11,369 nt of DNA, taken from the NCBI GenBank assembly GCA_004558975.1, contig SFZB01000030.1:1-11369 (forward strand), read 5' to 3'. A program made the translations under genes and the position numbers. This stretch comes from a bacterium (GTDB lineage: Bacteria > Bacillota > Clostridia > Oscillospirales > CAG-272). This document shows positions 1 to 6,519 of the stretch, in pieces (within the stretch, counting starts at the first letter, position 1; every line of letters begins with the position of its first letter). The notes beneath the pieces were generated by a model. It saw only the letters and a list, made by a program, of their open reading frames with translations. It was not told the origin of the DNA and ran no database searches.

Positions 1-180
1 GATCGTCGGCGGGTACGTGGTTTGTGCAGTTGTTCGGTTGACGCGACGGTTCGGCTTTGCGGTCGCTCGGTGGGTGCGGTTGCGGTTTTGGCGTCTGTCT
101 GCTCCCGGTTTCGCTCCGCCGGGCAGTTCCGCCATTCTTTCCGCCGCCGGGACACGTTCCCTCTCCGCCCCTCGCCCGAT
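1..180. other. Low-complexity left edge, no assigned gene
   Basis: This stretch lies downstream of the minus-strand esterase stop codon. It is dominated by short degenerate repeats around GCGGTT/CGGTT, roughly between 30 and 105. Two minus-strand frames stay open to the window edge, one from a GTG at 155 and one from an ATG near 136. Both would encode Arg/Thr/Pro/Asn-rich low-complexity peptides that I do not recognise, and neither has a convincing ribosome binding site. No T-run hairpin is obvious, so I cannot point to a terminator for the operon. It could be plain intergenic DNA or the start of an unseen gene. Confidence 0.4.
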
Positions 181-1218
181 TCAGCGGTAGTGCCGCTCAC
201 CGGGGGCGCGGAAGATCTTCTCGAGCCAGACGGCGAACAGGTCGCACCAGGTATCGAGCCCGCGGTAGTCGCCGGGCGGCGCCCATGGGCTGTACGCGCG
301 GTCGCGCGCCGAGCCGTAGCCGTGTCCCCCCTCGAGGAATTCATGGAGCTCGCACGGAACGCCGATTTCGTGACAGCGCACGGCGTAGGCATAGAGGTTC
401 CCCGGGTCGACGACGGTATCGTTCACCGAGCCGACGAGGAACGTCGGGGGCGTCACGCCCTTTTCCATATGATTGGTGACGGTATAGTGCCGCACGGCTT
501 CATCCATGTCGCAGGTGAAGAACGTTTCGCCGAGAATCGGCAGGAGCAGGTCGTGCGTATCGGTGAAGATGACTTTCGGATACGCCAGCATGAGCGCATT
601 CGGGCGCGGATCGACGCGGTCGATGTCGTCCGGCGTGTAGCCCGGTATTTCGGGCATCTCCCCGAAGAGGTGCGCCGTCGTCGCCGCGAGGTTCCCCCCG
701 GCGGAGAAGCCGCCGAGGCAGATCTTTTCGGGGTCGAACCCGAATTCTCCGGCGCGGGCGCGGAGCAGGCACATCGCCCGCCGGCAGTCGAGGAACGGCA
801 CGGGCGCGGTGTACGGATAGAAACGGTAGTTCAGCGTAAACGCCGTGATGCCGTGGCGGTTGAGTTCCCGCGCGACAGGCGCGGACTCGTCCTCGGTCGA
901 GACGTCGAGATAGGCGCCGCCCGCGGCGAGCAGGACACAGATGTCACTGCCCGGCACGACATAGGGCGTCAGATACGGCTCGTCGTCGAAGTCCTCCCCC
1001 GACCGACCGCGCAGGATCGCGTTATGCCAGACGGCAGTATCGAACTCCCGGGTCGAGGTCGGGTGATGATGGCGCGGGTCAAAGACGAACGCCATTGCCT
1101 CCCCGGGATCGAGCGTCGGGTCGATCTTCAGAGCGTCGCGCTTCGGCTTCCCCGTATTGCCGGGGATCACGCTCCCCCAGAGCGGAATGCTCCCTCGGGG
1201 ACACCGCACGGCGCTCAT
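181..1218 (-). CDS. Alpha/beta-hydrolase, acetyl-esterase/lipase-like
   Basis: This 345-residue protein belongs to the alpha/beta-hydrolase fold (Abhydrolase_3 / BD-FAE-like carbohydrate esterases) and probably removes acyl groups from a small or sugar substrate. A complete triad is visible: nucleophile Ser172 in GFSAGG (170-175), Asp267 in GSVNDTV, and His299 in EGGHGYG. The oxyanion loop that normally reads HGGG is AAGGAY here (98-103). There is no signal peptide, so it should be cytoplasmic. Its ATG overlaps the stop of the upstream permease in an ATGA arrangement, so translation is probably coupled and it is the last gene of the transporter operon. The first 85 or so residues are not clearly part of the core fold. 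The fold and esterase class are well supported; the actual substrate is unknown. Confidence 0.85.
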   Translation of the reverse strand: MSAVRCPRGSIPLWGSVIPGNTGKPKRDALKIDPTLDPGEAMAFVFDPRHHHPTSTREFDTAVWHNAILRGRSGEDFDDEPYLTPYVVPGSDICVLLAAGGAYLDVSTEDESAPVARELNRHGITAFTLNYRFYPYTAPVPFLDCRRAMCLLRARAGEFGFDPEKICLGGFSAGGNLAATTAHLFGEMPEIPGYTPDDIDRVDPRPNALMLAYPKVIFTDTHDLLLPILGETFFTCDMDEAVRHYTVTNHMEKGVTPPTFLVGSVNDTVVDPGNLYAYAVRCHEIGVPCELHEFLEGGHGYGSARDRAYSPWAPPGDYRGLDTWCDLFAVWLEKIFRAPGERHYR

Positions 1219-2303
1219 GCGGACGCCTCCCCCTCGCGCCGACGGCGGAACCAGCCGCGCACGCGGGCGCGGATCGTCGCCTCGTTGGTCTGGTAAATCA
1301 TGAACAGCACGAGGATCGTCGCATTGATGAGCGGAATCACGAAATTGTTCCAGTTCAGCGCGTTGCGGATCTGCCCGAGCCCGGACTGGATGAAGGAGTA
1401 GGACACGACGCCGATGAGAATCCCCGCCTGCTTATTGATATACCGAGTGAGGAACCCGCCGAAGAACAGAGGGCAGAAGCACTCGAACATCAACGGCACG
1501 GTGCCGAAGTTGATGGACGGCTGGACGGCGGTCGCGAACGTGAAGTTCACCACCCCGGCGAGCCCGAGCAAAACCCCGGAGATGAGGTAACACCCGATGG
1601 CGTTCCCGACCTCGCGCACACCCGTATTCACGGCGATCTTCTGCCCGCCCTGGAGCGCGCGGTAGTCGTAACCGAACTTCGTGTAGTGGAACACGACGAT
1701 CATGAAGAAGGTCGCGGTGAGAGCCATAATCAGCATGGCGGAAACACTCGCGCTGAAGCCGAGCAGTTTCGGCGTGAGCGCGCGGCGCAGGTAGATCGTC
1801 TCGATGTCGCCGTTGTAGGCGAACGCCCGCACGAGAAGATACGCGATCGCCTCAAAAATGAGGGTCGTGCCGAGCGAGACGATCATGCTCGGCAGGCGAA
1901 GCAGGATATAGAGCGCGCCCGAGATGGCAGACAGCAGGCACCCGACGGCGGCGGCGACGAGCAGGGTCAGGAACACATTGTCGTTCCCCACCCCGACCAT
2001 AAAGCCCACGGTCGTCGACAGCACCATGATGGCGCCGCAGTCAAAACTCATGCGCCCGGTGTGCAGGTTGATGGACACGGCGAACGACAGGAGCGCGTAG
2101 TAGCAGATGTTCTTGAAGAACGCGCCGACGTTGCCCGCGTCCCCGCCGCGGAAAAGCTGCGTCCCCGCGGCGGCGCACAGAATCGCCATGAGGGCGAGGC
2201 ACAGGAGCGGCATGACCGAGACGCGCGCCGCGGTCAGCCCGCCCGAGACGACGGGACGGAGTTTTTCATGCCGGCTGAGATAACTGTCCAGTTTTTTGTT
2301 CAT
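1215..2303 (-). CDS. Sugar ABC transporter permease (second, RbsC-like, divergent)
   Basis: This is a 362-residue integral membrane protein of the BPD_transp_2 (RbsC/XylH/MglC) family, one of two channel subunits of the importer encoded here. Hydrophobic segments run from about residue 28 to 338, with a very basic C-terminal tail (346-356) expected on the cytoplasmic side. TGRMSFDCGAIM (82-93) aligns by eye with the GGxDLSxG segment of RbsC-like permeases. LQGGQKIAVNTGV (217-229) aligns with the cytoplasmic loop (GGNxxAAxxSGI) that contacts the ATPase. Both motifs are more divergent than in the first permease. The start has a GAGGTG ribosome binding site 5 to 6 nt upstream. It lies 131 nt after the binding-protein gene, across a hairpin-rich gap, and ends in an ATGA overlap with the esterase. 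It likely pairs with the 3817-4875 permease. Confidence 0.88.
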   Translation of the reverse strand: MNKKLDSYLSRHEKLRPVVSGGLTAARVSVMPLLCLALMAILCAAAGTQLFRGGDAGNVGAFFKNICYYALLSFAVSINLHTGRMSFDCGAIMVLSTTVGFMVGVGNDNVFLTLLVAAAVGCLLSAISGALYILLRLPSMIVSLGTTLIFEAIAYLLVRAFAYNGDIETIYLRRALTPKLLGFSASVSAMLIMALTATFFMIVVFHYTKFGYDYRALQGGQKIAVNTGVREVGNAIGCYLISGVLLGLAGVVNFTFATAVQPSINFGTVPLMFECFCPLFFGGFLTRYINKQAGILIGVVSYSFIQSGLGQIRNALNWNNFVIPLINATILVLFMIYQTNEATIRARVRGWFRRRREGEASA

Positions 2304-2318
2304 GGTTCACCTCATGTT

Positions 2319-2335
2319 CGGGGGCTCCGCCCCGC
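2319..2335 (-). repeat. Short GC hairpin in operon gap
   Basis: The inverted repeat has 5-bp arms, GGGGC (2321-2325) and GCCCC (2329-2333), with a 3-nt loop. It is the last of three consecutive hairpins in the transcript between the binding-protein stop and the second permease start, and it ends about 15 nt upstream of that start codon. On its own it is weak; its position next to the ribosome binding site gives it possible relevance. Confidence 0.4.
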
Positions 2336-2343
2336 GTATGTTC

Positions 2344-2362
2344 CCCGCCCGGAGCGGGCGGG
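2344..2362 (-). repeat. Perfect 8-bp GC hairpin in operon gap
   Basis: CCCGCCCG (2344-2351) pairs perfectly with CGGGCGGG (2355-2362) across a 3-nt loop. This is the middle of three stem-loops between the binding-protein gene and the second permease. No T-run follows in the minus-strand direction, so it is not a standard intrinsic terminator. A role as an RNA stability or attenuation element is inferred. Confidence 0.6.
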
Positions 2363-2375
2363 ACTTGGGTCGTCC

Positions 2376-2415
2376 CCCCGGGGAGACGCGCCCCTTTTTC
2401 GGGGGTCTCCCGGGG
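2376..2415 (-). terminator. Large GC-rich stem-loop after the binding-protein gene (attenuator or 3' stabiliser)
   Basis: Outer arms CCCC (2376-2379) plus GGGAGAC (2381-2387) pair with GTCTCCC (2405-2411) plus GGGG (2412-2415), with a single bulged G at 2380. An inner CCCC/GGGG stem (2391-2394, 2401-2404) sits inside. It begins about 20 nt after the binding-protein stop. No U-run follows on the minus strand, so complete Rho-independent termination is unlikely. A stem here would suit partial termination, or protection of the upstream mRNA from 3' exonucleases, raising binding protein over permease 2 and esterase. Confidence 0.5.
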
Positions 2416-2434
2416 AAACGGTCATTTTGCGGTG

Positions 2435-3787
2435 TCAGTCCTCTTTCTTGAAGACGAAGATGTCGTGACCGGCGGCGGTGTATGCCTTGGAAATGGCTTT
2501 GGTCGTCTCATAGAGACCGCCCTCCGAGAGCGTTGCCTTGCCGGAGCAGATTTCGACGAACGCCTTGTCCGTGATTTCGGTATGACCGGAAGCGTTCTCG
2601 CCGAGTTTCGATTCCTGGATATACGCGGAGAGGAATTCGGACGAGAAGAAGTAACCGCCGTCCTTGGTCTCCACGGTGTTGATGGTGGTGTAGTCGTCTG
2701 CCTTGGTGATGCTGAGCGATGCCTGCTCGATCGAGACGGGCTTACCGTCCACGCGCACGGCGGAATCGTTGTAGATGGACTTCAGGAGCAGTGCGAATGC
2801 GGGGCCGATATAGGAATTGTACTTCGCGATGTCGAAAATCAGTTTGCCGTTTTTGAACATGGTCTCGAACGTCTCGCCGAGCGAGTCGTTACCGATATAC
2901 TTGACGGTCGACCCGGCAGGCTCGAGGTTGGCGACGGCGTCGGCGGAGCCGGCGGCGAACACGCACTGCACGCCTGCGGCGGCGGAGAGGTTCGCGACGG
3001 CCGCTTTCGCGGTGGAGTCACCCTGCAGGAAGGAGTAACCGCCCGCCTGCGCGAGAATCTGATACTTGTCGCTCTTGAATTTGGAAAGGTCGACGCCGAG
3101 GTCCTTCTGGAGTTGCGCCGTGATGGTCTTCCAGTTTTCGAGCGTGCAGGCAACACCGTTGTAGGTCACGCTCGGGTCGTCGTCATGCAGGGCGGCGAAC
3201 CAGCCGGCGATGCGCAGCGCGTGCATCATCTGCCCGTAAGCGGTCGCGCCGGTAAAGACGCTGTACTTCGTGAAACCGGCGGCAACACCGGATTTCCCCA
3301 TTTCGTAGCCCGAGAGGACTTCCCCGTAGTTGGAGGGGCCGGTCGCTCCGACGTAGTAGGGATAGTTCTTAAAGTCGCCAATGACAACGTTCGGATCCTT
3401 GACGAGCGAGTTGTCGGAATTCTCGAAATCGGGGTGCGCGGCACCGACGACCATATACATCTTGTATTCCTGGCACTTCTCAAGAATGGTGGTGGGGTTG
3501 TAGGCGGTCATGACGATGACGCCGTTATACCCCTGCGAGCCGTAGTTCTGGACGGCCTGGAGTTCCTGGTCGGCGCTCTCGATCGCGGTCGTGAAGTCAA
3601 TCTTCACGCCCATTTCGTCGGAGAGGTCTTTCAGGTATTTCTCCCACGCGAGCGCTTCCACGCTGGAGGCGTCCCCGCGGATGACGCCGATCTTGGCGGC
3701 GACTTTCTTCTTGCCGCAGGACGCGAGCGTCAGCACCGCGGCGGCGACGATGGCAAGGGTCAGCAGTAAAGACAATACTTTTTTCAT
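2435..3787 (-). CDS. Sugar ABC transporter substrate-binding lipoprotein
   Basis: This 450-residue extracytoplasmic binding protein should capture the sugar for the ABC importer around it. Residues 1-24 form a lipoprotein signal: basic MKK, a hydrophobic stretch, and lipobox LASC with Cys24 as the lipidated residue, followed by GKKK. The mature part looks like a type I periplasmic-binding fold (Peripla_BP_1/4, RbsB-like): KIGVIRGDAS near the first strand, NYGSQGYNGVIVMTA, then a second lobe with CVFAAGSADAVANLE and TVKYIGNDSLGETF. At about 425 mature residues it is longer than classic RbsB-type proteins (near 300). I start it at ATG 3787, because an AAGGAG site (3795-3800) lies 7 nt upstream. 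A start at 3808 would place that site inside the coding region. It lies between the two permease genes. The ligand cannot be read from sequence. Confidence 0.85.
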   Translation of the reverse strand: MKKVLSLLLTLAIVAAAVLTLASCGKKKVAAKIGVIRGDASSVEALAWEKYLKDLSDEMGVKIDFTTAIESADQELQAVQNYGSQGYNGVIVMTAYNPTTILEKCQEYKMYMVVGAAHPDFENSDNSLVKDPNVVIGDFKNYPYYVGATGPSNYGEVLSGYEMGKSGVAAGFTKYSVFTGATAYGQMMHALRIAGWFAALHDDDPSVTYNGVACTLENWKTITAQLQKDLGVDLSKFKSDKYQILAQAGGYSFLQGDSTAKAAVANLSAAAGVQCVFAAGSADAVANLEPAGSTVKYIGNDSLGETFETMFKNGKLIFDIAKYNSYIGPAFALLLKSIYNDSAVRVDGKPVSIEQASLSITKADDYTTINTVETKDGGYFFSSEFLSAYIQESKLGENASGHTEITDKAFVEICSGKATLSEGGLYETTKAISKAYTAAGHDIFVFKKED

Positions 3788-3794
3788 GGTGGTT

Positions 3795-3800
3795 CTCCTT
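3795..3800 (-). promoter_or_regulatory. Ribosome binding site fixing the binding-protein start
   Basis: AAGGAG on the minus strand, 7 nt from ATG 3787. It decides between that start and the in-frame ATG at 3808, which has no such site. The resulting N-terminus (MKKVLSLLL) is a canonical lipoprotein signal. Confidence 0.8.
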
Positions 3801-3816
3801 GTTTTCATATTTTGGG

Positions 3817-4875
3817 TCAGCGAGGTAATTGCTTCGACCGCGACGCGATACCGAGCAGCGCCGCGACAATGAGGAACAGAATGGCTTTGACGAGCATCGT
3901 AATGGCGTCTTTCCCGCTCTCGACCTCGGCGTAACTCAGAATGTTCGACATGAAGAGGTCGAGGAACGCCATGGTACAGCCGCCGAGGAAGGCGGCGAAC
4001 GCCTTGGCTTTCGGGCCGCCCGAGAGCGCCATACCGCCGAAGACGATGGCGATCAGCATATTCATGCCGACGTCCGACCCGGTCGCGCTCTCAATGGAGC
4101 CGGACGGGAGCGTCGAGCAGAACGCCGCGAGCCCGATGCCGACGCCGGCGATCGTGAACGAGATGAAGGTCATCTTGACGATGCCGATGCCGGAGAGTTT
4201 CGCACAGACAGGGTTGCCGCCGAGGAACTTCTGCTGCCGTCCGAGTTTCGTAAAGTAGAAGAGGAAACAGCAGACAAGCACGTAAAGCGCGAGCAGTCCG
4301 AAGCGGAACCATATGGTGTCGAGCATATTGTGGTAGATCTCATAGTCCTCGCTCCCCCGCTGGGCGAACCCGGGATAGAGCGTCTCGCCGCCGAGGATAA
4401 AGGACGAGATCGTGGACAGCACCGTCATCATCGCGACGGTCATGATAAAGACCGGGAGATGAAAGACCGCGGCGAGCAGGTAGTTGATGAGCGAGATGCC
4501 GATCGCGACCAGCACGCACACAAGCACCATCAGCCAGAGCGACTTGGTCGCCCGGTAGGCGAGCGAGCCGACGACGGCGGAGAGAAGCATATTCGCCCCG
4601 AGCGAAAGGTCGAACGACCCGATCGTGAAGATGAAGGTCGCGCCCGTCGCGACGAAGGCGACGAGAATGATCTTGTTGATGATCATCTCCATCTGAATGG
4701 AGAGACGGTAGCCGGTGACGGCGACCGAGAGGAAGTAGAGCCCGACGACCAGCACCAGCCCGATGAGCGGAATGAAGTTGATGAACTTCGATACGAACAC
4801 GGCGCGCCGGCGGCGGTTTTCCATCGCGTCCGGGAGGAGCCCCCCCATGTTTTCGGTGGCAGTTTGGGTCTGCAT
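3817..4875 (-). CDS. Sugar ABC transporter permease (first, RbsC-like)
   Basis: This 352-residue BPD_transp_2 family membrane subunit forms part of the import channel. A polar, basic N-terminus (to residue 30) precedes hydrophobic segments at about 31-54, 64-86, 95-107, 113-137, 140-161, 191-208, 235-253, 270-286, 291-309 and 326-344. Family motifs are recognisable: GSFDLSLGANM (86-96, the GGxDLSxG region), FLGGNPVCAKLSGIGIVK (217-234, the loop contacting the ATPase) and AIVFGGMALSGG (276-287, matching the VLGGTSLxGG segment). A strong AGGAGG (4885-4890) sits 9 nt before the ATG. It is 17 nt after the ATPase gene and 29 nt before the binding protein. It is closer to RbsC than the 1215-2303 permease, suggesting a heterodimeric channel. 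Confidence 0.9.
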   Translation of the reverse strand: MQTQTATENMGGLLPDAMENRRRRAVFVSKFINFIPLIGLVLVVGLYFLSVAVTGYRLSIQMEMIINKIILVAFVATGATFIFTIGSFDLSLGANMLLSAVVGSLAYRATKSLWLMVLVCVLVAIGISLINYLLAAVFHLPVFIMTVAMMTVLSTISSFILGGETLYPGFAQRGSEDYEIYHNMLDTIWFRFGLLALYVLVCCFLFYFTKLGRQQKFLGGNPVCAKLSGIGIVKMTFISFTIAGVGIGLAAFCSTLPSGSIESATGSDVGMNMLIAIVFGGMALSGGPKAKAFAAFLGGCTMAFLDLFMSNILSYAEVESGKDAITMLVKAILFLIVAALLGIASRSKQLPR

Positions 4876-4884
4876 GGTGTGTTT

Positions 4885-4890
4885 CCTCCT
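4885..4890 (-). promoter_or_regulatory. Strong ribosome binding site of the first permease
   Basis: A perfect AGGAGG on the minus strand, 9 nt upstream of the permease ATG at 4875. It lies in the 17-nt gap after the ATPase stop and supports a tightly packed polycistronic message in a Bacillota-like host. Confidence 0.75.
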
Positions 4891-4892
4891 TT

Positions 4893-6494
4893 TTAAATCA
4901 TATAGCGGATGATCTCGCTGTCGCTGTAACCGTCGCGGCGCAGGAATTCACGCGTGATCTCGCCGTCCTTCATGATGAGGAGCCGGTCGCACATCCCCAT
5001 GAGTTCGGTCATTTCCTCCGAGATCATCACAATGGTCTTGCCCTCTTTTTTCATGCGGTACATGAGTTGATACATCGCCTGCTTGACGCCGATGTCGACG
5101 CCGCGCGTCGGGCAGTCGAGAATCAGAATATCCGACCCCGCGCCGACCCACTTGGCAAAGACGACTTTCTGCTTGTTCCCGCCCGAGAGGGTCGCGACGG
5201 GCTGGTCGATCGAGAAGTATTTGGTGGACATGGCGTTCACCTGTGTCTCGACATATTCTCTCTCTTTTGAGGAGAGGATCAGGAACTTCCCGACTTTGAA
5301 AAGGTCGAGACCCGTGATCGCCACGTTGTCGCGGATGGTCGTCACGGTGCTGAGCGACTCGGTGTCGCGGTCTTTCGCGACGTAACCGATGCCGCGGGAG
5401 ATGGCGAAGCGTTCGTTCTTCACGGTTTCCACCGAGTCGGGATCCAGCCGGGCGCCCGGTTTTCCGGGTTCCTCCCCGTTTCCCTTTCCGTGCAGGGGGC
5501 GGCGACCGTAGACTTTCACCTCGCCCTCATCGGGGCGGAGCGCTCCGAAGAGGAGTTTGCCCAGCGTGTGCATTCCGCAGTGGGAAAGTCCGCCGATGCC
5601 GAGGATCTCGCCCCGGTGGGCGGTGAGGCTGATGCCGCGCACCCGGTCGCGGTAACGGACGTCCGCGAGTTCGATCGCTTTCTCCCGGGGGATATCGTAA
5701 TCGGTATCGTCGCGGTAATAACTCCCCTCGAGTTCCCGCCCGATCATGGAGGTGCGGATGGCGTCCGCGTCGAACTCCTCTTTCGTGAACGTGCGGATGA
5801 TCGAGCCGTCGCGCAGGACGGTCAGGGCGTTGCACTTCTCCATGATTTCATCGAGGTCATGGGAGATGAACACCACGGCGCCGCCCGACGAAGCGAGCCG
5901 TTCCATCAGGTCGTAGATGATGTCGCGTCCCTGCTGGGAGAGCGCCGTCGTCGTCTCGTCGACGACGAGAATTTTCGGGTGCCCCATCCAGACCTTGGCG
6001 ATCTCGATGAGTTTCCGATCCTGCATATCGAGCGAACCGGTGATGTCCGTCGCCCGGATATGTCCGGCGCCGATGTCGTCGAGTGCCTCCTGCGCCCGGC
6101 GCAGGAGCGCCCGGCGATTGACGGGGCCCCAGGTGCCGCCCCCCTTGGTCTTGAAGGGGCGGAATGCGTCCTCCTCGCCGAGGAAGATGTTCTCGGCGAC
6201 CGGGATATCGGCGATGGTGCCCGTCTCCTGGACGATCATACCCACGCCGCGCCGCATCGCGTCCACCATGGAGGCGGGCTCCCACCGCTCCCCGAGGAAG
6301 TACATTTCCCCGCTGTCCGCCGGTTGCATTCCGGCGTAAATGGAGGTGACGGTGGATTTCCCCGACCCGTTCTCCCCGATGAGCCCGCGGATCTCGCCCG
6401 CCCGGACGGTGATGTCCACGTTTTTCAGCGCCACGGTCGGACCGAACGATTTCGATACGCCGCGCACTTCCATCAGAATCTTCGCGTCAGACAT
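4893..6494 (-). CDS. Sugar ABC transporter ATP-binding protein, two-domain RbsA/MglA type
   Basis: This 533-residue cytoplasmic ATPase powers sugar import. Domain 1 has Walker A GENGSGKST (40-48, Lys46), Q-loop Gln89, a degenerate signature GSLDMQDR (153-160), Walker B ILVVDE with catalytic Glu180, and H-loop His212. Domain 2 has a non-functional Walker A (GGLSHCGMHT, 301-310), an intact signature LSGGNKQ (436-442), and Walker B ILILDC, in which the catalytic Glu is Cys461 (TGC codon). Only the site formed by Walker A/B of domain 1 and the domain 2 signature looks able to hydrolyse ATP. A Gly/Lys/Pro-rich stretch at 331-358 looks like an insertion relative to RbsA. The length is slightly above the usual 500 residues or so. 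An AAAGGA site (6505-6510) lies 10 nt before the ATG. The gene sits 25 nt after the GH3 gene and 17 nt before the permease. Confidence 0.93.
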   Translation of the reverse strand: MSDAKILMEVRGVSKSFGPTVALKNVDITVRAGEIRGLIGENGSGKSTVTSIYAGMQPADSGEMYFLGERWEPASMVDAMRRGVGMIVQETGTIADIPVAENIFLGEEDAFRPFKTKGGGTWGPVNRRALLRRAQEALDDIGAGHIRATDITGSLDMQDRKLIEIAKVWMGHPKILVVDETTTALSQQGRDIIYDLMERLASSGGAVVFISHDLDEIMEKCNALTVLRDGSIIRTFTKEEFDADAIRTSMIGRELEGSYYRDDTDYDIPREKAIELADVRYRDRVRGISLTAHRGEILGIGGLSHCGMHTLGKLLFGALRPDEGEVKVYGRRPLHGKGNGEEPGKPGARLDPDSVETVKNERFAISRGIGYVAKDRDTESLSTVTTIRDNVAITGLDLFKVGKFLILSSKEREYVETQVNAMSTKYFSIDQPVATLSGGNKQKVVFAKWVGAGSDILILDCPTRGVDIGVKQAMYQLMYRMKKEGKTIVMISEEMTELMGMCDRLLIMKDGEITREFLRRDGYSDSEIIRYMI

Positions 6495-6519
6495 GGTTTC
6501 GGTTTCCTTTCACTGAATG

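Noticed and set aside
22..1296. Long plus-strand open frame opposite the esterase
   Set aside because: It is Arg/Val/Gly-rich with no recognisable motif and no ribosome binding site. It mirrors a gene with a clear catalytic triad; long antisense frames are expected at this GC content.
1095..2468. Long plus-strand open frame opposite the second permease
   Set aside because: Its His/Glu/Arg-rich composition is typical of an antisense shadow of a membrane protein, and the minus-strand reading has family motifs and a ribosome binding site.
2432..3769. Plus-strand open frame opposite the binding protein
   Set aside because: The minus strand gives a lipoprotein signal and a good ribosome binding site; the plus reading has no known motif.
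3829..4896. Plus-strand open frame opposite the first permease
   Set aside because: It is extremely charged (Asp/Glu/Arg/His) and complementary to hydrophobic codons; there is no ribosome binding site.
5948..5972. Symmetric GTCGTCGTCTCGTCGACGAC-like stretch inside the ATPase gene
   Set aside because: It encodes the Walker B region (VVDETTTAL) with repetitive Asp/Glu/Thr codons; the symmetry follows from coding and is probably chance.
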